NCBI RefSeq assembly: GCF_029815055.1
Contig: NZ_JAPPWA010000001.1
Span: forward strand, 256,934 to 320,933
Direction of reading: 5' to 3'
Origin: Ignatzschineria sp. RMDPL8A
GTDB taxonomy: Bacteria > Pseudomonadota > Gammaproteobacteria > Cardiobacteriales > Wohlfahrtiimonadaceae
DNA length: 64,000 bases
Of the stretch, positions 37,280-47,259 are shown piece after piece (positions within the stretch are counted from its first letter, which is position 1; the number at the start of each line of letters is the position of its first letter). The translations under genes and the position numbers were made by a program. The notes under the pieces were generated by a model that had not been told where the DNA came from, did no database searches, and worked only from the letters and a program-made list of their open reading frames with translations.

Positions 37280-37651
37280 ATGGCTCACGATATTGTCTTT
37301 ATTAAAAATCTTAAACTCGATGTGATTATCGGGATTTACGATCATGAACGGACGCAAACTCAACCCATCACCCTCAATGTAGAGATGGCGTGGGATAATC
37401 GCCCGGCGGGAAAAAGTGATGACATTACCCTCACCCTCGATTACGAAAAGGTGAGCAATTACATCAAAGCCTTTGCTAGCGATTCAGCGTTTTTATTGGT
37501 GGAGCGCTTTACTGAAGTGCTCGCAGAGAAACTCATTATGGAGTTTAATATCGAGGCGCTCACTCTCGAGCTCAATAAACTCACCGCCATTCCTGATACC
37601 GATGCCGTCGGCGTTAAGATTTCACGCACCAAAGCGGATTATCTCAATTAG
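37280..37651 (+). CDS. folB: Dihydroneopterin aldolase
   Basis: This 123-residue protein starts Met-Ala-His-Asp-Ile-Val-Phe-Ile. It has Gly-Ile-Tyr-Asp-His-Glu-Arg with the catalytic Glu near residue 26, Leu-Asp-Tyr-Glu-Lys-Val and Leu-Val-Glu-Arg-Phe-Thr-Glu-Val. It cleaves dihydroneopterin in folate synthesis. It follows pheA by 47 bp and shares the terminator at 37694-37732. Confidence 0.92.
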   Translation: MAHDIVFIKNLKLDVIIGIYDHERTQTQPITLNVEMAWDNRPAGKSDDITLTLDYEKVSNYIKAFASDSAFLLVERFTEVLAEKLIMEFNIEALTLELNKLTAIPDTDAVGVKISRTKADYLN

Positions 37652-37693
37652 GTTTATCTTAATTAGAGTCGCGTCATTCAAAACGTCTACACA

Positions 37694-37732
37694 CAAAAAA
37701 GCCGATCCAGTCTATGCTGCATCGGCTTTTCC
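37694..37732. terminator. Bidirectional terminator between folB and dadA
   Basis: AAAAAAGCCGAT and ATCGGCTTTT enclose a 14-base centre with T-runs on both strands. It serves the convergent folB and dadA transcripts. Confidence 0.8.
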
Positions 37733-37775
37733 TTTATCGGATTCAATCAATTAAATCAATATTGATGATTCGTTA

Positions 37776-39029
37776 TTAATTGTAACGCGATACGTCTAAT
37801 CCTTCGGTATCGATCTCAGGTTTATTGCCTAAGATGATGTCAGAGAGATAATTTCCGCTTCCCGTTGACATGGTCCAGCCTAAGGTACCGTGCCCAATAT
37901 TGAGGAAGAGGTTTTTATATTTTGTCGGTCCAATGATCGGCGTACCGTCTGGCGTTGCGGGACGTAAACCGGTCCAGAATTCAGCCTTCTCGATCGCTCC
38001 ACCTTCGGGATAGAGATCTTTGGTAACAAACTCAAGGGTTTTACGGCGACGCGGATCTAAGCTTAAATCAAAGCCCATAATCTCCGCCATGCCCCCAACG
38101 CGAATACGATCGTCAAAACGGGTGATCGCAATCTTATACGTTTCATCGAGAATGGTGGATTTTGGCGCCATCTCAGGATTGGTAATCGGAATCGTGAGCG
38201 AGTAGCCTTTAAGTGGATAGACCGGCACATCAATGCCCACAGGACGGAGCATCTCCGTTGAGTAGCTTCCTAGGCAGAGCGCGTAATTGTCCGCTTCCAT
38301 CAATTCACCATCGACCATTACCCCTTTGATCTCGCCATTTTCAACCACGAGTTTTTCGATATTGGCATTAAATTTAAATTCAACGCCCATCTCTTTCGCG
38401 ATATCGGCTAAACGGTTGGTGAAAATATGGCAGTCGCCAGTTTGGTCATTGGGTAATTTGAGTCCGCCCACCAATTTATGCGCAGTTTTTTCAAGCGCGG
38501 GCTCTGCAGCAATAATGCCATCGCGATCGAGTACTTCAAACGGAACGCCATATTCAGCGAGCACTTCCATGTCGCCTTTAATCGCTTCCATCTGCTTATC
38601 GGTACGGAGTAATTGCGTTGTTCCGAGCGTGCGCTCTTCATACTGAATGCCCGTCTCTTCGCGGAGCTTATCGATGCACTCACGGCTATATTCTGAGACG
38701 CGCACCATGCGTGATTTGTTGAGATGATAACGGCTTTTGGTGCAGTTCATCATCATCTTAAACATCCATTTGTACTGAAATAGGCTTGAGGTGGGGCGAA
38801 TCGCAAGTGGTGCATGTTCTTGCATTAACCACTTCACCGCTTTAAGCGGTACACCCGGCGCTGCCCACGGCGTCGTATATCCAAAAGATACCTGGCCGGC
38901 ATTCCCGAAACTTGTCTCAAGCGCTGGACCTTCTTGACGGTCAACAACGGTAACTTTAGCCCCTTTACGGGCAAGATAGTACGCTAATGTGGTGCCTACA
39001 ACACCGCTCCCCAGTACTAATACGTGCAT
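37776..39029 (-). CDS. dadA: D-amino acid dehydrogenase
   Basis: This protein has about 417 residues from the ATG at 39029, which has AAGGGGA eight bases upstream. A longer frame upstream lacks such a site. The FAD fold starts [20 protein letters not shown], and the C-terminal part has Gly-Leu-Arg-Pro-Ala-Thr-Pro-Asp-Gly and [14 protein letters not shown], as in DadA. It oxidises D-alanine and other D-amino acids at the membrane. It is divergent from the alanine symporter gene. Confidence 0.93.
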   Translation of the reverse strand: MHVLVLGSGVVGTTLAYYLARKGAKVTVVDRQEGPALETSFGNAGQVSFGYTTPWAAPGVPLKAVKWLMQEHAPLAIRPTSSLFQYKWMFKMMMNCTKSRYHLNKSRMVRVSEYSRECIDKLREETGIQYEERTLGTTQLLRTDKQMEAIKGDMEVLAEYGVPFEVLDRDGIIAAEPALEKTAHKLVGGLKLPNDQTGDCHIFTNRLADIAKEMGVEFKFNANIEKLVVENGEIKGVMVDGELMEADNYALCLGSYSTEMLRPVGIDVPVYPLKGYSLTIPITNPEMAPKSTILDETYKIAITRFDDRIRVGGMAEIMGFDLSLDPRRRKTLEFVTKDLYPEGGAIEKAEFWTGLRPATPDGTPIIGPTKYKNLFLNIGHGTLGWTMSTGSGNYLSDIILGNKPEIDTEGLDVSRYN

Positions 39030-39270
39030 GCATATCCCCTTTTTGTTGTTATATAAAAGATTAAACTTCATGCCCATCTGTGATAAAATCACTTTCTTGC
39101 AAAAAGTCTTACTCAATCTCTGATTTATACCACAGAACAGTGAATAAGTGTAAGACGCGAGGCGAAAATATCCTCAATGCATTAATCCATATCAATTTTA
39201 TAAATGCGCAGTCCATGCGGGCTTAGCGCCATTTTTCTTTCTACTATATCCAATTTTAAGGTTAGCTCTG

Positions 39271-40707
39271 ATGTTGTCCGGACTCGAAAGTTTTCTTGGA
39301 GTGATTCATACCATTTTATGGGATTATCTCCTCATCTATCTTCTCTGCGGTACAGGGATTTATTACACATTCCGCTTAGGATTTTTGCAAGTAAGGCACT
39401 TTAAGAAAGCAGCAAAATCACTCTTTGGGCAGATCACTTTTAAGGGCGACAAAGCCGACAAATCGGGCATGAGCTCATTTCAAGCGGTAACCACGGCAGT
39501 CGCAGGACAGATCGGAACGGGTAATCTCGTTGGTCCCGCAACGGCGATTATGACAGGGGGTCCGGGGGCGATTTTTTGGATGTGGATCTCCTCTTTTTTC
39601 GGGATGGCCACCATCTACGCCGAAGCGATTTTGGCGCAAAAATTTAAAACCACCGACGCCAACGGTCAAGTTGTCGGCGGGCCGGCGTATTACATCGAAA
39701 AGGGACTTGGGCTAAAATGGCTTGCAGTCGCCTTTGCGATTTTAATCATTCTCGCGCTCGGATTAATGGGCAATATGGTGCAATCGAACTCCATTGCTAC
39801 CGCCTTTGAAACCTCGCTCCACATTCCAACATGGGTATCGGGCCTTGTGGTCTCGATCATTATGGGACTTGTGGTGATGGGCGGCATTAGCGCTATTGCA
39901 AACTTTACTGAAAAAATCGTCCCAAGCATGGCGGTTTTCTATCTTGTGGGCGCACTGATTACGCTCGCCTTTAACTTTGAATATATTCTCCCGGCCTTTA
40001 AAGCGATCTTTATCGCGGCGTTTAACCCTCAAGCGGTTCTCGGGGGCGGCGTTGGGATTGCCATTCAAGAAGCGATGCGTCTTGGGATTGCTCGCGGTCT
40101 CTTTTCAAACGAAGCGGGGATGGGATCAACGCCTCACGCGCACGCTGCGGCGAAAAACGTTAAACCGGAAGAGCAAGGTTTTGTGGCGATGATGGGCGTA
40201 TTTATGGTGGCGGTGATTGTTACCTTAACCGGACTTGTCATTATTAGCTCGGGGATTCGCGGCTGGGTCGAAAGCGGTTTAGCCCTCACCGATCCTTCAT
40301 TCTTATCGTTCTATCAAGGCACGGGAAGTGCGGTCACCCAAAAAGCCTACGAGCTTATTTTTGGCAATATCGGCGGGATCTTTATTGCGGTCGCCCTCTT
40401 CTTCTTTGCCTTTTCCACCATTATCGGTTGGTATTATTATGCGGAAACGAACGTGCGCTACCTCTTTAATTCCCCGGTTGCGCTCTACGTGTTCCAGCTG
40501 CTTGCGGTGGTTGGCGTCTTCTTTGCATCAATGTTTAAAGTGGAGCTTGTGTGGCAATTGACCGACGTATTTAATGGATTTATGGTGCTACCAAACTTAG
40601 CGGCGCTCCTTCTACTCTCACCGATTGTAATTCGTTACACGCGGAAAGCGCTCGATAATCAAACTCGCTTTACTCCCGTTGAGGAAAAGAAAGGGAAAAA
40701 GAAATAG
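39271..40707 (+). CDS. Sodium:alanine symporter, AGCS family
   Basis: This 478-residue protein has about 10-11 membrane helices. AGCS signatures are seen: Ala-Val-Ala-Gly-Gln-Ile-Gly-Thr-Gly-Asn-Leu-Val-Gly, PGAIFWMWISSFFGMAT and GLFSNEAGMGSTPHAHAAA. It takes up alanine or glycine with sodium. Divergent placement from dadA suggests joint alanine use. Confidence 0.93.
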   Translation: MLSGLESFLGVIHTILWDYLLIYLLCGTGIYYTFRLGFLQVRHFKKAAKSLFGQITFKGDKADKSGMSSFQAVTTAVAGQIGTGNLVGPATAIMTGGPGAIFWMWISSFFGMATIYAEAILAQKFKTTDANGQVVGGPAYYIEKGLGLKWLAVAFAILIILALGLMGNMVQSNSIATAFETSLHIPTWVSGLVVSIIMGLVVMGGISAIANFTEKIVPSMAVFYLVGALITLAFNFEYILPAFKAIFIAAFNPQAVLGGGVGIAIQEAMRLGIARGLFSNEAGMGSTPHAHAAAKNVKPEEQGFVAMMGVFMVAVIVTLTGLVIISSGIRGWVESGLALTDPSFLSFYQGTGSAVTQKAYELIFGNIGGIFIAVALFFFAFSTIIGWYYYAETNVRYLFNSPVALYVFQLLAVVGVFFASMFKVELVWQLTDVFNGFMVLPNLAALLLLSPIVIRYTRKALDNQTRFTPVEEKKGKKK

Positions 40708-40750
40708 GTTAGAGAGTTTTCACAAATTCTTCTCATAAAAAACTCTCATA

Positions 40751-40784
40751 AAAAAAGCCACGACCTTTCTAGCGTGGCTTTTTT
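40751..40784. terminator. Bidirectional terminator between AGCS gene and sppA
   Basis: AAAAAAGCCACG pairs with CGTGGCTTTTTT around a 10-base loop. It serves both convergent genes. Confidence 0.85.
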
Positions 40785-40819
40785 ATTACTTTTTTATGAT
40801 CTGTATTTATGGCCAGTAC

Positions 40820-41821
40820 TTATTGCCAATTAAATTCGGTCAATTTTGAGCGAATCTCAGCCCCAGCACTTGCGCCTAAGCGTTTTAACACTTTGCTAAA
40901 GCCATCCTCTTCCACGGTAAAATCAACTAAATGGGGCGCTCCAATAATCTCGCGCGCTACATAGCCCGATGAACCCAATCCATCGATCAAGCCCATCTCA
41001 AGCGCTTGCTCGCCATTCCAGATAAGGCCGGAGAAGAGATCGGGATTACCTTCCACATCCAAACGATCGCCGCGGCCTTTTTTCACCACGTCGATAAATT
41101 GCTCATGCACGCCGCTGAGTACCTCTTTCCAAAATTCAGTCTCATCATCGCGCATCGGCATAAATGGATCGAGGAACGCTTTATGCTCGCCCGAAGTATA
41201 AAGACGGCGCTCAACGCCAAGTTTATCCATCGTATCCACAAAGCCAAATGACGCGCCGGTCACGCCGATCGAGCCCACAAGACTTGCTTTATCGGCGTAG
41301 ATCTCATCAGTCGCTGACGCAATATAATAGGCGCCCGATGCCCCAATCTCCATAATTACCGAATAGAGCTTTTTCGTAGGATAGAGGGTGCGGAGACGAT
41401 TGATCTCATCATAGACATACCCGCTTTGCACCGGTGAGCCCCCGCCTGAATTGATGCGCAGAATGATCCCCTTCGCTTTCGGGTCTTTATAAGCTCGACG
41501 CAGCGCGGTAATCAGACGATCACCACTTGCATCAGAATCCGCAGCGATCACGCCATTTAACTGAATTACCGCCGTATAGGCATCGAGAAGCTGACCATTT
41601 TCATCAAATCGATACGGGTCATTTTTACCCGATATGATCTGAAAAATAGCGCCCAAAATAAAGAGCAGATAGAGAAAGGTTAATCCCTTAAAAAAGATGC
41701 CCCAACGGCGACGACGGCGCTGCTCAACGGTGGCCTCGTTTAAGGTTTTCTCCATCATTTGCCATAAGCGTTCGGTGGAAGGGTCGCTCCCTTCGGTCTG
41801 TTGATTTCGCTGTTCTAACAT
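40820..41821 (-). CDS. sppA: Signal peptide peptidase SppA (short form)
   Basis: This 333-residue protein has an N-terminal membrane anchor (Phe-Leu-Tyr-Leu-Leu-Phe-Ile-Leu, residues 50-65) and an S49 peptidase core. The core has Leu-Arg-Ile-Asn-Ser-Gly-Gly-Gly-Ser, the nucleophile region GASGAYYIASA and the Ser-Leu-Val-Gly-Ser-Ile-Gly-Val-Thr block. It degrades cleaved signal peptides in the inner membrane. It is half the size of E. coli SppA, the common single-domain form. Confidence 0.92.
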   Translation of the reverse strand: MLEQRNQQTEGSDPSTERLWQMMEKTLNEATVEQRRRRRWGIFFKGLTFLYLLFILGAIFQIISGKNDPYRFDENGQLLDAYTAVIQLNGVIAADSDASGDRLITALRRAYKDPKAKGIILRINSGGGSPVQSGYVYDEINRLRTLYPTKKLYSVIMEIGASGAYYIASATDEIYADKASLVGSIGVTGASFGFVDTMDKLGVERRLYTSGEHKAFLDPFMPMRDDETEFWKEVLSGVHEQFIDVVKKGRGDRLDVEGNPDLFSGLIWNGEQALEMGLIDGLGSSGYVAREIIGAPHLVDFTVEEDGFSKVLKRLGASAGAEIRSKLTEFNWQ

Positions 41822-41845
41822 AGATCCTCACTTGATTGAAAATAA

Positions 41846-41880
41846 AAAAGGGTGACCGAATTGACTCCTTTCACCCTTTT
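41846..41880. terminator. Terminator downstream of ffh
   Basis: AAAAGGGTGA and TCACCCTTTT form a hairpin with T-runs on both strands, between ffh and sppA, which are on the same strand. Confidence 0.8.
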
Positions 41881-41937
41881 ATTTGGTATGTACTTATATC
41901 GACCGTTGAATAGACGTATTAATCCAAAATCGCGCCC

Positions 41938-43302
41938 TTAACGGCGACGACCGCCTTTACCGGGCATTAAGCCTTTCACAGAGCGCATCAATTTACCGAT
42001 ACCGCCGGATTTAAGCTGCTTCATCATGCGTTGCATCTGCTCATATTCTTTAATTAGACGATGCACGTCCTGAATGTTGACGCCCGCCCCTTTGGCAATC
42101 CGCATACGGCGTGGCCCGCGCAGAAGTTTATAATCGCGACGCTCTTCTTTGGTCATCGAATTGATGATCGCAATTTTACGGCGGAAGATATTGTCATCGA
42201 CTTTACCTTTCACCTGCTCAGAGATATCGCCCATGCCGGGAAGTTTATCGAGGAAGGTGTTAATTCCTCCCATACCGAGCATCTGCTCCATCTGCGCTTT
42301 AAAGTCATCAAGATCGAGGCGCTCCCCTTTCTTAAATTTCTGGGTGAGGCGCTCCGCTTGCTCTTTATCGACCTTCGCTTCAATCTCTTCTACAAGCGAT
42401 AATACGTCACCCATATCTAAGATACGCGATGCCAATCGGTCTGGGTGGAATGGCTCAAGCGCATCGGTTTTTTCACCGACCCCTAAGAATTTAATCGGTT
42501 TTTGCGTGATGTGACGAATCGATAACGCCGCACCGCCTCGCGCGTCCCCGTCAATCTTCGTTAAGATCACCCCGGTTAATGGCAGCGCATCATTAAAGGC
42601 TTTTGCGGTATTGGCCGCATCTTGCCCCGTCATACTGTCAACGACAAAGAGCGTTTCGATCGGATCAAGCACCGCGTGGACTTTTTTGATCTCATCCATC
42701 AACGCTTCATCAATGTGTAGACGACCGGCGGTATCAACGATTAAGACATCAAAGCCGCCCTTTTTCGCCGCCTCTTTCGCTTTCGCTGCAATATCTTCAG
42801 GCTTTTCATCGGTGGTGGAGGGAATAAATTCCGCGCCCACTTGACCTGCAACGGTTTTCAGCTGCTCAATCGCCGCAGGACGATATACGTCCGCACTCAC
42901 AACAGCAACTGACTTTTTCTCTTTCTCTTTTAAGAATTTTGCAAGTTTACCGACGCTCGTGGTTTTACCCGCCCCTTGAAGCCCCGCCATTAAGATAATT
43001 GCAGGCGGCTGAGTGCGGAGATTGAGGGATTCATTCTCTTCCCCCATAATTTTCACGAGCTCTTCATGAACAACTTTGATAAAGACCTGGCCGGGATTTA
43101 AACTCTCCGCCACCTCTTTACCGATCGCACGCTCGCGCACCTGCGCAATAAATTCACGCACCACGGGAAGCGCAACGTCAGCCTCTAAAAGCGCCATGCG
43201 CACTTCACGAAGCGCGTCTTTAATATTCTCTTCACTCAAACGCGCTTGACCGCGTAATGATTTAACCGTCTGACGCAGACGGCCACTTAAATTTTCAAAC
43301 AT
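41938..43302 (-). CDS. ffh: Signal recognition particle protein Ffh
   Basis: This 454-residue GTPase has the N domain, P-loop GLQGAGKTTSVGKLA, Asp-Thr-Ala-Gly-Arg, Thr-Lys-Ile-Asp-Gly-Asp-Ala-Arg-Gly-Gly and a Met-rich M domain (Glu-Gln-Met-Gln-Arg-Met-Met). It binds 4.5S RNA and nascent membrane proteins. The 4.5S RNA gene is not seen here. It is divergent from the CcsA-like gene. Confidence 0.97.
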   Translation of the reverse strand: MFENLSGRLRQTVKSLRGQARLSEENIKDALREVRMALLEADVALPVVREFIAQVRERAIGKEVAESLNPGQVFIKVVHEELVKIMGEENESLNLRTQPPAIILMAGLQGAGKTTSVGKLAKFLKEKEKKSVAVVSADVYRPAAIEQLKTVAGQVGAEFIPSTTDEKPEDIAAKAKEAAKKGGFDVLIVDTAGRLHIDEALMDEIKKVHAVLDPIETLFVVDSMTGQDAANTAKAFNDALPLTGVILTKIDGDARGGAALSIRHITQKPIKFLGVGEKTDALEPFHPDRLASRILDMGDVLSLVEEIEAKVDKEQAERLTQKFKKGERLDLDDFKAQMEQMLGMGGINTFLDKLPGMGDISEQVKGKVDDNIFRRKIAIINSMTKEERRDYKLLRGPRRMRIAKGAGVNIQDVHRLIKEYEQMQRMMKQLKSGGIGKLMRSVKGLMPGKGGRRR

Positions 43303-43426
43303 GCACTATCCTACGAAAAGATTGTAAAATTGTTATAATTAACTCTTAAAATTTCCCCTATAGTTTACTTTAAAAGCAATTCCCTTTAAAGTTCTATATA
43401 TAAATAGCGACACGAAGTAGCGACCT

Positions 43427-44212
43427 ATGATGATTCTAATCACACTTATTATCCTTCTCTATCTCAGCTCAAGTGGCTGTCTTGTAACCTATCTGAAAAT
43501 GGAGAATAACCGATCGTGTTTCAACATTGCGATTGGGCTGATGCTACTGGCAATGGGAGGACACGCCTATCTGCTAAGCACCCAGATCTTCGGCAGTTCG
43601 CTCGTCAATATCGGCGCGATGAAGGCGTTATCGCTCACCTCCCTGATTATGCTCATTATTTCAATGCCGCTGATTAAACGTCATGTTAACACAGCGCTCA
43701 TTTTGATCCTGTTTGCCATTGTAACGATCTTTCTGTCGCTCACCGATTCGAAATTTGCCGTCAATACGCAAAATCCGATGCTCGGGATTCATATCCTCAT
43801 CTCGATTATTGCCTACGCCATTTTACTCCTTGCGGCGATTCAAGCGGTGCTGGTGTATCTTCGAGATCGCTCGCTTAAAAGCCATTCGCTCTCGCTCATT
43901 AAAAAATTACCGCCGATGCTCAGAATGGAGCGCTGGCTCTTTCAACTGGTGACCATTGGCTTTGGATTTTTAACCTTAAGCCTCCTCACAAGCCTCTTCT
44001 TTTATGACACCTGGTTTGATAAAGCGGTCATTCATAAAACGATTTTAGCTTCGACCGCGTGGGTGCTCTACGGCACGATTTTAGTGAGCCGATATGTCTA
44101 CGGCATTCGCGGTAAAAGAGCGGCGAAATTTGTGATACTATCCTCGTTTGTGCTCCTCCTTGGCATCACCGTCACCCGCGTGATTCAAGAAGTGATCTTC
44201 AATTACGTTTAA
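43427..44212 (+). CDS. CcsA/YpjD-like cytochrome c assembly family membrane protein
   Basis: This 261-residue integral membrane protein has about eight helices. It has Leu-Gly-Ile-His-Ile-Leu-Ile-Ser in the middle and a later His in the loop Val-Ile-His-Lys-Thr, which could ligate haem as in the HemX/YpjD/CcsA family. This gene commonly stands next to ffh in gammaproteobacteria, where its job is unclear. Confidence 0.85.
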   Translation: MMILITLIILLYLSSSGCLVTYLKMENNRSCFNIAIGLMLLAMGGHAYLLSTQIFGSSLVNIGAMKALSLTSLIMLIISMPLIKRHVNTALILILFAIVTIFLSLTDSKFAVNTQNPMLGIHILISIIAYAILLLAAIQAVLVYLRDRSLKSHSLSLIKKLPPMLRMERWLFQLVTIGFGFLTLSLLTSLFFYDTWFDKAVIHKTILASTAWVLYGTILVSRYVYGIRGKRAAKFVILSSFVLLLGITVTRVIQEVIFNYV

Positions 44213-44232
44213 TTTAAAAAGAGCTTATCGGC

Positions 44233-44979
44233 ATGAGTGACACCCAAGATCAACAACCCTTTGTTCAGCATTTTATCGAACTGCGTGATCGTTTATTAAA
44301 AGCAGGCGCAGGGGTTTTAATTCTCTTTTTAATTATGGTTCCCTTTTCGCGGGAGATCTATAATTTTGTATCGATGCCGTTAATCGCGGCCCTTCCGGAA
44401 GGTTCAAAAATGGTGGCAATCGATGTGATCACCCCGTTTTTAGTGCCGATTATGCTGGTGATGTGGCTCGCCTTTTTTATCTCAATTCCGTGGGTGATCT
44501 ACCAACTCTGGAGCTTTATCGCGCCGGGGCTCTATAAGACGGAAAAAGATATCGTCCACCCGATTTTAGTCTCAAGCATTTTACTCTTTTATCTTGGAAT
44601 GCTCTTTGCGTACTACGCGGTGATGCCGCTCATGTTTAAGTTTTTAGCAGGTTATACCCCTGAAAATGTGCAGATGACCACCGATATCAGCCGTTATCTG
44701 TCCCTTGTCCTGCGTCTTGTCTTCTTTTTTGGCGTCGCCTTTGAAACGCCGGTGGTGGTGATTGTTCTCGTCTCCCTTGGTGTGATGAAAACCGAAACCA
44801 TTCGTAAAAAACGCCCCCACATTATTATCGGTGCGTTTGTTGTTGGCGCGATCGTAACCCCGCCCGATGTTTTTTCTCAAATTCTCTTTGCGGTCTCGGT
44901 CCTTCTCCTCTTTGAGGCAGGCCTCTTCTTTGCCCGCCCTATCGAGAAGCGTCGCCAAAAAAAGATACAATCAGAGTAA
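44233..44979 (+). CDS. tatC: Twin-arginine translocase subunit TatC
   Basis: This 248-residue protein with six membrane helices starts with Phe-Val-Gln-His-Phe-Ile-Glu-Leu-Arg-Asp-Arg-Leu, the TatC N-terminal signature. It has Phe-Glu-Thr-Pro-Val-Val-Val and Val-Thr-Pro-Pro-Asp. It forms the receptor for folded Tat substrates. No tatA or tatB is beside it, so those genes must be elsewhere. Confidence 0.95.
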   Translation: MSDTQDQQPFVQHFIELRDRLLKAGAGVLILFLIMVPFSREIYNFVSMPLIAALPEGSKMVAIDVITPFLVPIMLVMWLAFFISIPWVIYQLWSFIAPGLYKTEKDIVHPILVSSILLFYLGMLFAYYAVMPLMFKFLAGYTPENVQMTTDISRYLSLVLRLVFFFGVAFETPVVVIVLVSLGVMKTETIRKKRPHIIIGAFVVGAIVTPPDVFSQILFAVSVLLLFEAGLFFARPIEKRRQKKIQSE

Positions 44980-45039
44980 ATCCCTGTATACTGAGAAAAT
45001 AGATTTTTATAGAGTATTTCATTGAGTTAAGGGATTCTT

Positions 45040-45654
45040 ATGGAGACGATTTTAGCAACCATCATCAACAATTTAGGCTGGATTATTCCACTGGCACTTG
45101 TGCTCTTAGTCGCGTCTTTTGCGATTACGGTGCGCAACAATTTAGTGCGTTTGACCAATATTTATAAAACGGCATTTTCAAATTTAGAGACTGAACTCAC
45201 CCGCCGTTTTGATCTGATCCCCAATCTCGTTGCCGCAACCAAAGGCTACCTCGATCATGAAAAGGGCGTTTTTGTGGAAGTGACCGAAGCGCGAAATCAA
45301 GCGTCAAAACAGTTAAACGCGGTTAAAAACGATCTTGGCAATGCCGATCTAATGGGATTAATGTCTAAAGCAGAAGGGGCGTTAAGCGGGGCACTCGGCC
45401 GTCTTATGGCGGTAGTAGAAGCTTACCCTGATCTGAAAGCCGATGCGCGCATGGCGGAATTGACCTTAGAGCTTGCCAACACTGAAAATCAGATCGCGAC
45501 CCTACGCAAACATTACAATTTCACGATAGAGGAGTATAATACCTATCGTCAGATCTTTCCTAACAATATCTTTTCAGGCCTCTTTGGCTATCAATTTGCC
45601 GCCTGGCTTCCGATGGAAGAACACAAGCGCGAAGTTCCCAAAGTCGAGTTTTAG
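45040..45654 (+). CDS. lemA: LemA family protein
   Basis: This 204-residue protein has one N-terminal membrane helix and a helical LemA domain: Arg-Arg-Phe-Asp-Leu-Ile-Pro-Asn-Leu-Val, Ala-Arg-Asn-Gln-Ala and Tyr-Asn-Thr-Tyr-Arg-Gln-Ile-Phe-Pro. The exact function of the family is not known. It lies 60 bp after tatC and upstream of gltX. Confidence 0.9.
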   Translation: METILATIINNLGWIIPLALVLLVASFAITVRNNLVRLTNIYKTAFSNLETELTRRFDLIPNLVAATKGYLDHEKGVFVEVTEARNQASKQLNAVKNDLGNADLMGLMSKAEGALSGALGRLMAVVEAYPDLKADARMAELTLELANTENQIATLRKHYNFTIEEYNTYRQIFPNNIFSGLFGYQFAAWLPMEEHKREVPKVEF

Positions 45655-45724
45655 GAAATCCCCATTCACCTTCAGTGCCCTTTCTGTTGCGCTGATCTAT
45701 GAAACTAATAATTGATTTGAATTT

Positions 45725-47143
45725 ATGATTAAAACACGTTTTGCCCCTTCGCCAACGGGTTATCTACATATTGGCGGCGCACGGACTGCGCTCTTTTCAC
45801 ATCTTTTTGCTCATCATAATGGCGGAAAAACCGTTCTTCGTATCGAAGATACCGACCTTGAGCGTTCAACTCCTGAAGCGGTTGAGGCGATCATGAAAAG
45901 CCTTGAGTGGTTAGGTCTTGAGTACGATGAGGGGCCCTATTATCAGACAAAACGCTTTGATCGTTATAAAGAGCTCATTGCCAAATTAGTGGAAGAAGGC
46001 CATGCCTACTACTGCTACTGCACGCAAGACGAGCTCGAAAAAATGCGTAAAGATGCCGAAGCGAAAAAAGAGAAACCTCGCTATAACGGTATGTGGCGCC
46101 CAGAGCCTGGTAAAACCTTGCCAGAAGCGCCTGAAGGCGTGAGTCCTGTGGTGCGTTTTAAAAGCCCACAAATGGGGGTCACGGCGTTTAATGACCTTGT
46201 TCACGGCACAATCTCTATTAACAATAGCGAACTCGATGATCTTATCATTGCACGCTCAGATGGATCGCCGACCTACAACTTCTGCGTTGTGGTCGATGAT
46301 ATGGATATGGAAATTACCCACATTATTCGTGGCGATGACCATATTAATAACACCCCTCGCCAAATCAATATTTTCAAAGCTCTCGGTGCGCCCGTTCCCC
46401 AATTTGCGCATGTGGCGATGATCTTAGGCGACGACGGTCAAAAACTCTCTAAACGTCATGGCGCAGTGGGCGTGATGGAATATTACGAGCAAGGCTTTTT
46501 ACCCGATGCGGTGATTAACTATCTCGTTCGTCTTGGTTGGGCACACGGTGACCAAGAGATCTTTAGTCGCAATGAGATGGTAAAACTGTTTGATCTTAAA
46601 AATGTGAGTAAGTCAGCGAGTGCGTTTAACACCTCAAAACTCCTCTGGCTCAATCAACATTACATGATCGAAACGCCAGCGGAAAAACTCGCGACGCTCT
46701 TAGTGCCATTTTTACAAAAACGCGACGTTAAAATGATCGATATGGAGCTCTTGAAAGCGGCGGTTAAATCGCATGTAAAACGCGCGCATACGCTTGTTGA
46801 ACTTGCCGATATGATTCTCTATCTCTTCAATGATGAACTCGATTACGATGAGAAAGCGGTCAATAAACAGCTCACTGAAAAATCACAACCGGTGCTCGAA
46901 GAGCTCGTGCGTGTACTCTCAGCGATCGACGAGTGGACTCATGAAAACCTCGATAAAGCCGTTCACGGCGTGACCGAAACGCTTGAAGTGGGCATGGGTA
47001 AAGTCGGTATGCCACTTCGCACCGCGATTGTTGGCCGTACGAGCTCACCAAACTTAGATGAAACCCTCTTTTTAGTGGGTAAAGAGCGTACGCTTGAGCG
47101 TCTCAATAGAGCGCTTATAATGATTGCTGAAAAAGCGGAATAG
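45725..47143 (+). CDS. gltX: Glutamyl-tRNA synthetase
   Basis: This 472-residue class I synthetase has Phe-Ala-Pro-Ser-Pro-Thr-Gly-Tyr-Leu-His-Ile-Gly-Gly-Ala-Arg-Thr (HIGH-type motif) and Lys-Leu-Ser-Lys-Arg-His-Gly (KMSKS-type motif). It charges tRNA-Glu. There is one copy in the window, of normal length. Confidence 0.96.
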   Translation: MIKTRFAPSPTGYLHIGGARTALFSHLFAHHNGGKTVLRIEDTDLERSTPEAVEAIMKSLEWLGLEYDEGPYYQTKRFDRYKELIAKLVEEGHAYYCYCTQDELEKMRKDAEAKKEKPRYNGMWRPEPGKTLPEAPEGVSPVVRFKSPQMGVTAFNDLVHGTISINNSELDDLIIARSDGSPTYNFCVVVDDMDMEITHIIRGDDHINNTPRQINIFKALGAPVPQFAHVAMILGDDGQKLSKRHGAVGVMEYYEQGFLPDAVINYLVRLGWAHGDQEIFSRNEMVKLFDLKNVSKSASAFNTSKLLWLNQHYMIETPAEKLATLLVPFLQKRDVKMIDMELLKAAVKSHVKRAHTLVELADMILYLFNDELDYDEKAVNKQLTEKSQPVLEELVRVLSAIDEWTHENLDKAVHGVTETLEVGMGKVGMPLRTAIVGRTSSPNLDETLFLVGKERTLERLNRALIMIAEKAE

Positions 47144-47204
47144 TTTTTCCAATCGTTTAAGCTTCAAGCGGTCAATCATTGCGTAATCATTAACGTCTTT
47201 AGAC

Positions 47205-47237
47205 AAAAAAAGCTGATTCAATTGAGTCAGCTTTTTT
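47205..47237. terminator. Bidirectional terminator between gltX and rarA
   Basis: AAGCTGA and TCAGCTT flank a 10-base loop, with A-run and T-run on the two sides. It serves both convergent genes. Confidence 0.85.
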
Positions 47238-47259
47238 ATTGCGAAAAATTTACAGATAA